Source: Alnus glutinosa (taxonomy: Eukaryota; Streptophyta; Magnoliopsida; Fagales; Betulaceae). Taken from it: a DNA stretch of 64,000 bases. Positions 43,279 through 54,975 of this stretch are shown here, piece by piece. Within the stretch, counting starts at the first letter, position 1; every line of letters begins with the position of its first letter. Below the pieces are notes generated by a model. That model was not told where the DNA came from. It ran no database searches and saw only the letters and a program-made list of their open reading frames with translations. The position numbers and the translations under genes were made by a program. Location: the NCBI RefSeq assembly GCF_958979055.1, contig NC_084891.1:28640001-28704000 (forward strand), written 5' to 3'.

Positions 43279-45640
43279 TTTCTAGTCATTATCCTAACCA
43301 CCATCCATAAGTAACTCTATGATCATTAATTACTATCGATGCTATCACTATTACTATTTCATCATTTTTAAAAATTAATTGACGAATTGAAATTATCATC
43401 AATTTAATTCTTATTATTTTAAAGATTAAAAAAAATAATAATAAAAATTGATCAATTCTTCCATCCACCCACAAGTGATCACAACCGTATGGTTTTAAAA
43501 TAGAATTAATTGGACCATAATCATAAGCCAAAATAGTCTTTGAGTGCATGGAAAGGTCATATACACATGAAAAGGGCAGTCCGCATGCAAGAACATTCAA
43601 GGGACTAGAGCCTAGAGGTCTTGAGCCATCATGAATATAATTAGCACTTTAATATAAGCTTGACATTGTCCACTTTGGATTAATTAGGCCTTGTTTGGCT
43701 GTCCACATATTTGCTTTTGTTTGAATTTTAGGAATTAAGATTTAGGATGTCACAACTAATTAATTCGTACCAATTATCGTTTATAGATGTTAAATATACG
43801 AGATGTGATATACGTCCATCCCTTCATCTAATGTTTATCTCTTCTACAAATCAATTAATGAGTGCGAATCTTACAAATTTAACAGGAAAAATAAAATAAA
43901 ATTGTACAGCAAATGAAATTTAAAAAAAAAAATAGAAATCATTTTTCTTGTGTAAACATTTGAGTTGTCGCGTAGTAAGGCATGACACATTCTTTGAAAG
44001 TCAAAAGCAGCTAGGTTGTACAAATTGGTCCAGAGTTCAGAATCCTAAGTAAACGATACATTTGATGAGGAAAAATGAAAATTAGAAGGAAAAAAAAAAA
44101 AAAAAAAAACCCTCAAGATTCTAATGGAAAATGGGTTTCCGGTAGAACATATATATAATTAATTAAGACCGTACCTTGTTGTTAATTACTAATTAGCTAG
44201 AGTCCTCCACCAATAATTGACTGTAAAAGTAATTCATATTCAAATCTGTAAAAGAGTCTGAATTTCCAAACCATTTTCGTGGTCTTGTTTTTTGTTTTTT
44301 ATTTTTAGCACTGGCCATGGGTTTGTTTTAAATTAATTAGGTTAATTAGGAGAGAGTGGAGAGACGACCAAAAGTCCTACAGCAGCATTTCCCATTTTTG
44401 TAGAAAGAAGAAAATGCAATGATACAGTCAATTTTGAAGCATTACGTCGTGAGAGCAAATACACCTGAGCCCCAGTAGCTCACAATCATGAAAAGGTTAA
44501 AGGAGTGGATTTCCATGCATCGAGCTGTGTAATTATATTCTTTCTGCAGCCCTGCTTGTTAGTGCCTAGCTTGGTGCTTTGCTTAATTTTATATATATTC
44601 AACAACTAGTCAACTAAATTTGCATTTGACTCTCTCTCTTTTTTTTTTTCTCACTTTTGATATCGACGATCAAGTGTGCTTGAGTACTTGAGCTTCCATG
44701 GAGTTTTTTTACCATTTTTTATTATTATTATTATTTTTTGTCAAAATAAAATCAGCCAAGGGCCAAGATGGAACAACTTGGAAATCTTGGGTTGTTTTGA
44801 TGTCATTTCGTTGAAGATTTTGGTCCCTGGACATCACTTTAATTCTTGCGAATAGAAAGAAGGAATGGTCCCTACCATAGCACCATAGCTAGCCCTAAAA
44901 GCTTTTTCCGAAAAGGAAACAAAAGAAGAGAAGCGACGATAAAAGTTGACACTAGGAGTTGCACAGAGCGCAGGGAACAAAGCGCATGAACTTTTTTCAA
45001 AGCTTTTAGATTTAGGCATAAATCTAAAAGAAGCGAAAAGTTATTCTTTTCCTCACGTTAAAGTTTCAATACTACACACAACTTTTCTACCTACTCTTTT
45101 GCTTTGCTCGGTTATATTATGATGGCATCAAGAGTGACAATTCAATACACCATCCCAGCGCGCAGGCTGCAGGCAGCTGCCTCATCAGATTCTCATTCTT
45201 TTGCTAGGCCACACAGTTTTGATTCACCTTATCACCAGAAAAATAAGAAAACTGTTTGTTTTTTATTATTATTATTATTCTTGTTTTGTAATGTGTTTGC
45301 TGAAACCAAAATGAGAGTTGCGTACGTTGAGCAAGTAATTGTAACAACAACTCGCCTCAGGGCAGTTTAACACGTCAGGCCACCCAACAGTGTGGTCGGT
45401 AGGGATTGCTTATGCAGTATAATGAGTCAATGAACCATACTCTGGCAGATTGTGAGAGAAGCTACGTACGAAGGTGCAGCAGCAGTCTGCAGTGACAGAC
45501 ACAGGGATGGTCCTTATTTATGTTAGATTTAGTCCTTATTGACATTACCCTTGTGGCCTTTTATTATAGGGAATAAATAACTTCAGTTCGGAATCAAAGA
45601 AACCAAGTCCTTTATACCCTCTAATAGAAAACAGACACAT
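43279..45640. other. Gene-free AT-rich spacer
   Basis: No convincing gene is seen. ORFs of 60-103 aa on either strand look random or AT-driven. The 88-aa plus-strand ORF at 45104-45370 has a hydrophobic Leu/Phe run encoded by a TTATTATTATT microsatellite and is not believed. Poly-A runs lie at about 44091-44109. Confidence 0.4.
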
Positions 45641-45656
45641 CAGCATAGTACACCAA

Positions 45657-46304
45657 ATGAAAATATGTAAAACACACACAAGCAAAACCTCACTTTCTCA
45701 AATTAATCTACAAGCAAAGTTCCAAAGCCTCCAATTACTGTTCAGTCTGCAAAGCCCCTGCCAAACCGTCCCTGCCTCGTCGGAAGTCAGTTCTCCAGCA
45801 ACCAGTCGACGACCCATAACCGGACGTCGCCTCCTGCTCCTCCGACGATCGGATCCTCTCTCTGTTCATCTCTCCTCTCTCTCGACATCTCTCTTTCTCT
45901 CTCCGACAGCATCTCTCTCTCTCTGTTTCACTCTCTCCCCCGATATTCTGTCTCTGTTCGTCTCTCTCTCTGTTTCACTCTCTCCCCCGATCTCACTCTC
46001 CCCATCTCCCCCTCTCGAACCCATTCAGCGCATCTCTGGCGTTCTCAGCTCCGATTGGCGCCAACTCCGCTCCACAGGAACTGCCGGACCATCCCTGCCT
46101 CGCCGGAAGTCGGTTTTGGCCACCGAAAATCGCACCTCCAGCCATCGGTCGACGACCCATAACCGGACCTGCTCCTTCGGCGCTGGCCCGCCGTCGATCG
46201 GATCCTCTCTTTCTCCGATAGCATCTCTCTCTCTGTTTCACTCTCTCCCCCGATCTCCCCCTCTCGAACCCACTCTCTCCCTCTGCCTCACCGAGTCCCA
46301 ATGA
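45657..46304 (+). other. GC- and pyrimidine-rich block with internal duplication; 215-aa ORF of doubtful status
   Basis: The open frame is Ser/Leu/Pro-rich because of long CTCTCT runs. The block contains two diverged copies of about 200 bp. The phrases CCCTGCCTCGTCGGAAGTC, TCGACGACCCATAACCGGAC and GATCGGATCCTCTCT near 45768-45860 recur near 46091-46208. No domain is recognised. It could be a UTR-like segment carried by a transposable element. An A-rich run at about 46490-46503 follows. Confidence 0.3.
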
Positions 46305-47535
46305 AAGGAAAGAAAAAGAACAGAAGAAGAAAGAACGAAGAGAAGCGATTCAATACATCAACAGCATTTTAGTTTTTTTGTTTTAATTTTTTTAGTTGAC
46401 GTGTCGACTAGTTATTGGTGGGCATAAAACTCATGTTTTCTGCCATGCCCAAACATGAGGGACTCTCCAATAAAATCTAAACTTTATAAAAAAAAAAAAA
46501 AAAATCATAGAAAAACCGAATTTTTAGCCTCTTTATATCTAAAAGTTTTTGGTGGAAATCAAATGGGGCATAGAGTCAATTGATGATTCCATCATGTAAT
46601 TTAAGCACCAAAATAATAAAACTTAAATCAAAACAATCAAACTGGGTGTTATGTTAAGTTAATTGATTGCATCCTACACCATCTTCTAATTGTTATTTGA
46701 AAAAAAAAATGAAAAAAATAGTTTACAAAGAAGAGAAACTTAAAACTACTTGAAGGCCCTAGGGCCTAAACTACAAACTTTAACCCTCCATGGAAATTCT
46801 TCATTCTGCAAACTTTGACCCTTTGCAGCAGCAAACTCAATTAAAAGAACCCCCAACTCCCCAAGTTAAACCTACTTGGCCTAGGTAAATATGTCATATA
46901 TATTATTATTATTATTTGAAGTAAAAGATCAAATTATACTTATCGATAAAACAATTATCCTTAATGTTTCATTTCCCAATGATTCAATCATGGCTCTGAC
47001 AGGAACTCAGCTGCACAACGGGTCTGTACCTCACAGACAAATAGGACGCAAACAGGTTGGATGGGAACAAAGTCAACATCAGCGTATAAATTCTACGTGG
47101 GATCCTGATTTGTTCCGTGTTGTCATATAATTTATTTATTGGGTATGGTTGGGGTGGTAGATTTGAAGCAATAAATCGTATTGAGTACATGGGATTGGCG
47201 TAATAAATACACACACACGCGAAAACGTATAAATAATGAATATATGTGGAAGTTTGTTCCTATAAATATTGTTGGTAGAGTGATTTCATGGAGCGTGGGT
47301 TGTGGCCTTGTGGGCGTCATGAGTGCGACGTATCGGTCGACAAAAGGGAAGATTTCATATATCTCTTTCTCTGTGTGCATAGCGTTTGTCACTGTGCATT
47401 ACTGCATTTCTTTTCTTTCTCATTGTTTTGACAACAAACAAACACTACCCAAGTGTTTCAGTCAATGAAAAAGGACAATAGATTACGAAAATGCTCCACT
47501 AATTATTGCACCTTTTTTACTTTAACAATTATCTC
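46305..47535. other. Gene-poor spacer
   Basis: No gene is supported. It contains a poly-A run and short ORFs of 75-95 aa without recognisable domains, and is partly AT-rich. The 47000-47400 stretch has more balanced composition but yields no clear frame or RNA fold. Confidence 0.35.
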
Positions 47536-47539
47536 GTTG

Positions 47540-47905
47540 ACCTAATAGTCTTCATGTATCTCTAACGATAATAATCAAAATAGTTATTAAAAAAAAGGTA
47601 TAACTCTCTACTTTAACTATTATTTTTTCTATATTTTCTCTAATAAATTCTCTATTTTATTCTTTATTTTCTTCTATAATTTTGTGTGAAAGAAAGATGA
47701 AAAGAGAAAAAGCGAAAGGAAGAAAAAGAAAACAATAAATAACTTATGAATAGTGAATAGGCTTTTCTGCCTATTTACTATTCACACTAAAATAAAAAAT
47801 TATAATCTATCTATTTTGCTAGCATGGAGACGAAAAAATGACTCATAATAGTTAAATTTGACTATTATGAGCCATTTACCTATTCTGTTAGAGATGCTTT
47901 TAATC
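47540..47905. mobile_element. MITE related to 28770-29212
   Basis: It shares the AATAGTTATTAAAAAAAAGGTATAACTCTCTACTTTA segment, ACGAAAAAATGACTCATAATAGTTAAATTTGACTATTATGAG and a terminal CTATTCTGTTAGAGATGCTTTT with the 28.8-29.5 kb elements. An AT-rich middle separates the ends. Confidence 0.5.
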
Positions 47906-49781
47906 AACTCTCAAATTAGTCTTTGTTAAAAATTAAAAAAAAAAAAAAAAACCAATTTTTAGTTGGGACTACAACATAATATTATGGCCGGAAGGTTTTG
48001 TGAGATAAAAATACGATACATAGCATTATTCAAAATTTATATTTTATGAAAATGAGAGGTATGTAGACGTGACAATTCACATTTTAGGGACTGACATATT
48101 AAGTATTGCTTATATTATATATAAGATCAATTTGTAAATGTGATAAATGTCTTAGATTACCCGTTAAGTTTGTAAAAAGGTTATAATAAAAGTTATTATA
48201 GTGTTAGCAGCAGTGAGATAAAGTATAGCTAATTGATATTATTATAATTGGAGAGATTGACCTATGTTTTACCTTTTAATCCCGATTTTAAAATGTCCTA
48301 TAGGTCAAAAGGAATTGTTTGTTTGAATTCTGTAGTTTCTTCAGGCGTTCTTAATTCTATGGGAGCGGAGGGTACCTAGGATTCCACACTTTTAGTGCTG
48401 TAGTAGGACCGGCCATGACTGAGAAGTGACAAGGTCGGCTCCCCCACCATAAGCTGCCCATTAAGCTTGGTTGAGTGCCTAATTTCACCATTTACCACTA
48501 AAATATGTTGTTATTGATCACGACTCTTATCCTCTGGAGCTGATGAGACATCATCTATGACTCTTGAGAATCGAAGAAACAATAAGCATATATATTAGAT
48601 CACTCGTAATTGAGTAGTCGATTGACTTGGTTGAGGTTAGCTAGAATTTAGAAAGAAGAAACAAAAGACACATACAAACTGATTAAGGATAAAATGATGA
48701 TATTTAAGACTAAGTAGAGTCGATTGAAAATCATGCTTAAGACTTAAGGGGAGGTAATTGATTCAAATCTCTCATTATCCTCCGCTGGAACAAGACTCAC
48801 TCCTTTGAAGAAAAGAATAAAAAGAGGAGGAGAATGACACTGACACATTTAATAATGTTTTTATTATTATTTTCACTTTTACATCACATTATAACATCTT
48901 TTTAACAAGAAACAAAATATATTTATTTAAGCACGTTAAAAAGCATACCCTTACTCTCCTAACAAATTATCTTATATTATTAGTTTATTACTTCAAAATA
49001 AATCATCCCTTCATAAACGATTTTTTACAAGGATTTTATTTTAATACAGTGAATAATAAATAAGAATAAATAAAGAAAAGTATATATACCCTCCTTAAAT
49101 TATTATCCAATTGTCTTATTAAAACTTTTTTATGATTATTTTTATATTTTTTGTTAGCTTTAGGAAGATATTGATATTTTTTTAATAGTTTAGAAGGACA
49201 TATTGACATAATTAATAGTTTATGAAGTAAATTAATAATAAAATAGTAATTTAAAAAAATGTGTGTACTTTTTTTTTAATATATAAAATACAGTCTTACT
49301 GATTCAATGTCATATTGGCCTTGTTTGCCAAGTTACATTACAGTACACAGTAATGCGTGTTCTGTTCATGTACTTCTTTTTTTTTTACTTTTTCATATTT
49401 CTTAATACTAATCAACATCAAAACATTTCCACTTTTTATATCACATCAATAATTTTTTATTATTATTCAAATAAAAAAATTCAATATAATACAAAACCTT
49501 TTCATTTTTTTATACAAATTCTTTTTATTTTATATCACATCATCATTTTTTACTAATTCCAAAATTAACAACCCACTACTCTGTACTGTTCTGTTTTGTA
49601 CATGTCTTTGTCAAACAAGCTCATTCATACACAGTGACCATCAATTACTATTTTAAAACTATTATAATTGATTTGACATGTTGCCAAATGATAGAGGCTG
49701 GATTTAACTAAACATCTATGATATTTATAGACTCAATATACGAATTGAATGACCAAATAAGTAAAACGGAAAGGGCACACC

Positions 49782-49812
<31 letters not shown>

Positions 49813-50098
49813 ACGTGGGGGAGACTAGAGAGGGCAATTGGATGGAAAAGAATTACTTCTCCAATTAATTAGTACAATTGATATAGTTGAACAAGGAAAA
49901 AAGTGTTGAAAGAGTAACATGTGACGCAGGAGTAAAATTTAATATCATATATAAAGCCATATCTAGGCCCATATTCTTTATTCTTGTTTCCCATTATTAT
50001 GAAAAATACATTATTTATAATTTGGTCACCAAAATAATTAAAAATCCTTCTAACTATGAAGTAAACTCATAGCCAAGCAATAGTCTCGCATCATAGGA
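47906..50098. other. AT-rich gene-free spacer
   Basis: No gene is seen. A less AT-rich island at 48340-48480 is open only for very short frames. Long T/A runs dominate 48840-49560, and a (CT)n tract lies at 49784-49812. Confidence 0.4.
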
Positions 50099-50227
50099 CC
50101 AGAGACGGAATCAAGTGGGCACCTGGGCAGCCCCCCGATTTTTATTTTTTAAAAAATATTTATATATAGTTAATTTATTTTAGCCTAAATATTAAGTTTG
50201 ACCCACATTCTTGCTCTGAGTCCGGCC
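50099..50227. mobile_element. Short hAT-like MITE
   Basis: The left end CAGAGACGGAATCAAGTGGGC followed by a GGGCAGCCCCCC motif, and a right end complementary to CCGGACTCAGAGCAAG, are typical of plant hAT-derived MITE termini. The internal TAGCCTAAATATTAAGTTTGACC is shared with 54930-54960. Confidence 0.4.
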
Positions 50228-50833
50228 GGATAAGGAATCATGATTTCATTCCTCTTAAAATCTATGCTTTATGCTATAATTTAAGACAAAAAAAAAAAAA
50301 AAAGAAAGGTGGAGGAAAAAACACGTTGAGAACTTTGTTTCACATAATTAAATTTTGTTTTCTAGAGACATGCATGAGATAAATGTTTTATCTACGGTGG
50401 CACTAATTAGTCAGCTCTACTACTCTTATCCAAATGGGATAAAAGTTAGGCTGTGCATACCATAATCTTATCGCTGTTGAACTGGATTTCACCATGTGGT
50501 GATGCATGCAAGTACAGCTTTTATTTTTTTTATTTTTTATTTTTATTTTTTAAATTAAGTTTTGGAATCAGCCATTAAGATTTGAGACCCACTAAGAACA
50601 AGAGGTTCCTGGTAAAGTTGTGAAACGTCAATGCTGTGGATCGATGATATCTGACTAAGCGCTCAACGGTCCAGATGAACGAGAGACAGCTCCTAGTGAT
50701 TTATTTGTCTCACAAACAGAAGCTAGGTGGAGCGGAAACATAGAACTAAGATTCTCCTTAATCCGAAACTGATTTTCTCTAAGCCTTGTCATATTTTTCG
50801 TCAGTTACTTGGCCAACCCCTTTTCTTCACTTC

Positions 50834-50839
<6 letters not shown>

Positions 50840-50871
<32 letters not shown>

Positions 50872-51180
50872 TGGGTGAGTCTTTGGCATCAGAAACGAGG
50901 GATATGTGAGAAAGGCAAGAAAAGACTGATGGAGGGGATATGTGAGGGAAAGGGGTTTCGTCAGGAACGAGGGGTGGGGGGGAGGGGAGAATAACTATGA
51001 TGATCCTTTGATCCTTCTAAATATGCCACCTATGTAAATGAACCATCCAATCTTTGATTATTTATCCGTCTGAAAGACTGAAACCACCTCTCGTTAACTT
51101 TTCTTCTCAATTATTAATTACACCCACCCTCTCGGCTCTCTCTCTCTCTCATTTACTGTACCTGCTCCATCGCATCTTAA
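50840..51180 (+). promoter_or_regulatory. Upstream region of MIR394
   Basis: It contains a CA/GA microsatellite (50836-50870), a G-rich stretch near 50970-50990, a CT tract at 51137-51150 and a TATA-like CTTAAATAG at 51176-51184, about 170 bp before the hairpin. A CT-rich leader follows. This layout suits a Pol II primary miRNA transcript. The start site is inferred. Confidence 0.35.
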
Positions 51181-51346
51181 ATAGAACCCATCTGCCCCTT
51201 CTCTTTCTCCCATGTAGTTATTACTTCTCTTTCTCCGTTTCTGTGTGTCTCTGTATGAGTTTGTGTCTGAGCGTGTAATGTCTGTAGATCTTCAATGGTG
51301 AATACAAGGACAGTGCTTTCATGTGGGTTTAGCAAAGGGTTTCTTA

Positions 51347-51430
51347 CAGAGTTTATTGGCATTCTGTCCACCTCCCTTCTATAGAAAACCTCTCTCTCAT
51401 GGAGGTGGGCATACTGCCAACTGAGCTCTG
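51347..51430 (+). ncRNA. MIR394: MIR394 precursor
   Basis: The 20-base sequence TTGGCATTCTGTCCACCTCC at 51356-51375 is exactly the conserved plant miR394. The star strand AGGTGGGCATACTGCCAACT is at 51403-51422. The arms pair over 20 positions with two mismatches and one G-U. The loop is 51376-51400, and CAGAG (51347-51351) pairs with CTCTG (51426-51430) in the lower stem. miR394 represses the F-box gene LCR (LEAF CURLING RESPONSIVENESS) and acts in shoot meristem maintenance, leaf shape and stress responses (established for Arabidopsis). The host transcript probably starts near the CT-rich region at about 51200. LCR itself is not in this window, and the DUF295 F-box genes here are a different family. 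Confidence 0.97.
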
Positions 51431-52937
51431 TTGGCTTCTCTTTGTAAGACCCTCGTGATATATCCACTCCAGCTCTTCTCTCCTGTTCCATGATAGAGAT
51501 CAAGGTATAAAGCATGCATATTCCATGATAACTGATCATTTTCTGTTGTCTTTACCCTTCTTTCTTTTAATTTTTTTTTTTATTCTTTTATGATCCTTAT
51601 CTACTTGACCACCCAGACTTTACTTTTCTTTTGTTTTCGAATATGAAATAAGTAAAAAGAGATTATCTGTTCTACTTTCTTCTTCTTCTTCTTCCTTTTC
51701 ATGTGTATATATGTTACCGGTACTTGTCTGGTTTAAGTTGTATATATATGTACATGAACTGATGAAAAACATCATGCCGAACTCTTTGCTTTTCTGTTTG
51801 ATCATATGTAGATCTTCTGTGGCTGCAATTTGAGTCAACTTTTTTTTTTTTTCTCATCAAGCATTTTCAAGACTCTTTTATCTTGTCTCTCTAATTTCTC
51901 GCTTGTATTGAGACCTAGGGTTTTTTGGGTCTCTTCGTTTCTTTCCAGCTGATTCAGGAAAGGAACAAAGCTCAAAAAGCTTCTGAGGGATAAAGGGTCT
52001 ACCAGTACATCCTTCATAGAAAAAGAAAAGAAAAAAAGAGCAGAAAATAGAAAAGTGAGGTATAGTGGAAATGAGAAGAAAGACATTATTTTGTCAGAGC
52101 TCATGAGACCGAAATGATGGCGCTCCATTTAGGTGCTTTGAGTTGGAGCTCGCATTTGTAATGATCTTCTGTATATTTACTGTCTTGTGTATAGTCATGT
52201 TGATGATCAAATCACTGTCAACGGAGGAGATCGATTGAGATCTCAATCTTCATTCATAGCTTCTTGCATGCCTCTAGCGTCTACCAATTGTTCAATGGAT
52301 TATGGCTAGCTATAATTATATATATGTAAAAAGTACAATAATTTTTTTTGTTGTTTTTCCCAATTAATTTATGGCAGCCCATTACTGATACTGAATACGT
52401 TACTCTATTCCCTACTGAATACGTAGGCTCATGATTGAGACTGACAGCTCTCTTAAATAATGTAAAAATTATGAGTAATTAAACCTATTCACCATAAAGT
52501 GTTGGTAAATGGTAATCGGAAAGTCCGTAGAGCTTCTCTTGTGGCAGAACTACCTGAGTTTGATTTATGGGGTTCGGTGAATTTGTTTGGCAAAGACACG
52601 TACGCTACATAATAGTGGTTGTTATCAGATGAAATTAGAAAAAAGTTATGTTATTAGTTGAAATTAGTAAAAAGTGATGTGATATAAAATAAAATAAAAT
52701 TAATTATATAAAAAAGTGATAAAGTTTTAGATTGTAATTAATTTTTTTATTTGAATAATAATAAAAAATTATTGATGTGATATAAAAAATAAAAAAAAAT
52801 AACAATGTCTTAATAATAATTGGTATTAAAAAATATGAAGTAATACATAAACAATAATTTCATTATCCTGTACTGTTCTGTCACTTGGCAAACAAGTTCA
52901 AAAGTTGCACAACTTGTCGTGCAGCAAACATTTTCGT
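51431..52937. other. Downstream of MIR394; no protein gene
   Basis: The primary transcript may continue here. ORFs of 70-120 aa on the minus strand are low-complexity or overlap the hairpin and are not believed. Past 52600 the DNA is AT-rich. Confidence 0.4.
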
Positions 52938-53366
52938 TTATTTATTTATGGGTTAAATACATTTTAGTTTTCAAACTATCACTTTTTCTTTAAATGGTTT
53001 TTCAAACTACTAATATTTAAGTTTTGGCCTTTCAAATTATCACTTTTTAATTTTTTGGCTTCATCTGTCCATTTATGCCGTCAATTCCAACAGAAATTGG
53101 GTCATGTGCACCGCACGTGTAGTTCAAAAATTTGAAAATACCCCTCCTTCTCACTTTGAAATTTTCACAGTTAAGAAATGGGTATATTCAAATTTTTAGG
53201 TTAAAAGGGTCATGTGCCATGCATAAATGGATGGATGGAGCAAAAAAAAAAAAAAAAAGTACTAGTTTGGAGAGTCAAAATCTAAGCATTAATAGTTCGA
53301 GGGGCCACCCGAAAAAAATGTAGTAATTTAGGGACTAAAATGTATTTAATCCTTTATTTATTCATT
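52938..53366. mobile_element. MITE with long inverted ends and 9-bp direct repeats
   Basis: The left end GGGTTAAATACATTTTAGTTTTCAAACTA is the complement of the right end, TAGGGACTAAAATGTATTTAATCC. TTATTTATT borders both sides, consistent with a Mutator-type 9-bp target-site duplication, although the flanks are low complexity. The interior has a small ORF and a poly-A run only. Confidence 0.6.
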
Positions 53367-54044
53367 TTATACTGCTTAATATAGTTCAAATCTTGATGGA
53401 AGACTCCGGTTAGCTTTCTGCGGTGCTGGTGGCCAAAGTTGGAGCTTCCTAAGCGACTTTGTGCCAATGTCCCTTGTATTTGGAGCCATCCTATACAGCT
53501 AGCTATCAAGCTCGAGTCATTGAGTTTTGGATCATTAACCATTTGCTAGGAGTTGAACACCTCTCTTTGTTATGAAAATAGCATAACATTTCTTTTCCTT
53601 CACTTTTTCTTAGTGTCTTTTTCGTAAGATAAATATTTTTTCTTTAATGACTTAACTAAAGGGTTGATTTGATTGACATTATTATGTCAGCCGATGAGAT
53701 ACTAGCGGAATAAAAGTGTTGTTTTTAGAGCATTACTCATATTTTAATTAACATTCTTATATAAGATAAGCATGACAATGTACATTAATTAGTACCTAAA
53801 ATCCTGTAGTGCTTAAAGTTACCTTAATCTCAACATGGAAAGCTTGTGTTGGGTGATCATGCTATTACAGTGAGTGCTCACAGACGATAGTTTCCAATGA
53901 CGATGAGTTTTCATGGGAGGTATTGGTTCATAGTCTGTTTAACAGATATAACTATTTGTAGAGTTGCATTTGTTGGGAAGGGGCACCCTAGATACAAGGA
54001 TGCAGCACATCTCTCCACAGTTCTCTCAGCATTGTCACTAATAA

Positions 54045-54975
54045 AGACGGGCAGAGGAAGGCGACCATAGGGGGCCTAGGGGCCATGGCGCCTTCCCTTT
54101 TTTTTTTTTGGTTTTTTAAAGGGTGAATTTTACTTATGACCTTAAACTTTCGTTCATTTTAAAAAAATGTACTTAAACTTTAAAACGTCTCAATTTAATT
54201 AGGGTATTCATTTTTTAGAATGTTTTGATATCAGTCTTCCGTTAGAATTTTCAATTAAATTTTATCAAAATTTTCCAAATACAACTGTGTTTATTTTCTT
54301 TAAAAAAAAAAAATACGACTGTGTTTATTTTCTTTTAAAAAAAATATGACTGTTTTTTTTCTTTAAAAAAAAATTATAAAATTTTTCAAAGATTTAGTGT
54401 GAGCTTGGGATTACGATTTTCAGAGAAAAAATGTGATTTTAAATCAAATCGTAGAAAATGAACTGTTTGAAAACTATATTTTTAAAAAATTGCGTTTTAA
54501 AAACTCAGAAAACTGATTATTCAAATCGTAGGCAATTGAGTTTTTTTTTAAAACGCAAAATTTTGAAAGGCTAAACTGCGATTTTGTCAAACGCTTATTC
54601 GTGTTTTTAAAAATTATTTTTTTAAATAGCGCATTTTAAAATCGTACTTTTTGAAATCGTAAATCCAAACGGACCCTTAGGTACAGATATTTTTGTAAAC
54701 TTTGTTAAATTTTAACTAACACCTAAATTTTAGCAAATTTTTTTTCTTTTCCTAAAAATGAGAGGTATTTTAAAAATTTTAACAAGATTTAATGGAAAAT
54801 TCTAACGGAAGACTGAGATTGAACTTTTTGAAAAATTAAAACATTTTAAAGTTTAGATACATTTTTTTTAAAATGGTGAAAGTTCAAAAATTATAAGTGA
54901 AGTTTTATATTTATATATATATATTGCATTAGGGCCAAATTATTAAGTTTAGCCTCCATTTGCTTGATCTGTGGA
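54045..54975. mobile_element. hAT-like MITE carrying a nested inverted-repeat element
   Basis: The outer ends (CAGAGGAAGGCGACCATAGGGGGCC on the left; ATTAAGTTTAGCCTCCATTTGCTTGATCTG on the right) parallel the short element at 50099-50227. Within it, 54120-54200 and 54815-54905 are long inverted repeats (GAATTTTACTTATGACCTTAAACTTT versus the complement of AAAGTTCAAAAATTATAAGTGAAGTTTTA), so a second MITE is nested inside. Confidence 0.45.

Noticed and set aside
45104-45370. 88-aa ORF with a hydrophobic stretch, possible small secreted protein
   Set aside because: The hydrophobic run is encoded by a TTATTATTATT microsatellite, and no signal-peptide start or homologue is recognised.
48340-48480. 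Short minus-strand peptide gene in a GC-richer island
   Set aside because: The frame is only about 19 codons with no conserved peptide motif recognised and no supporting neighbour.
51177-51539. 120-aa minus-strand ORF across the MIR394 hairpin
   Set aside because: It is antisense to the precursor and only reflects open sequence over the stem.
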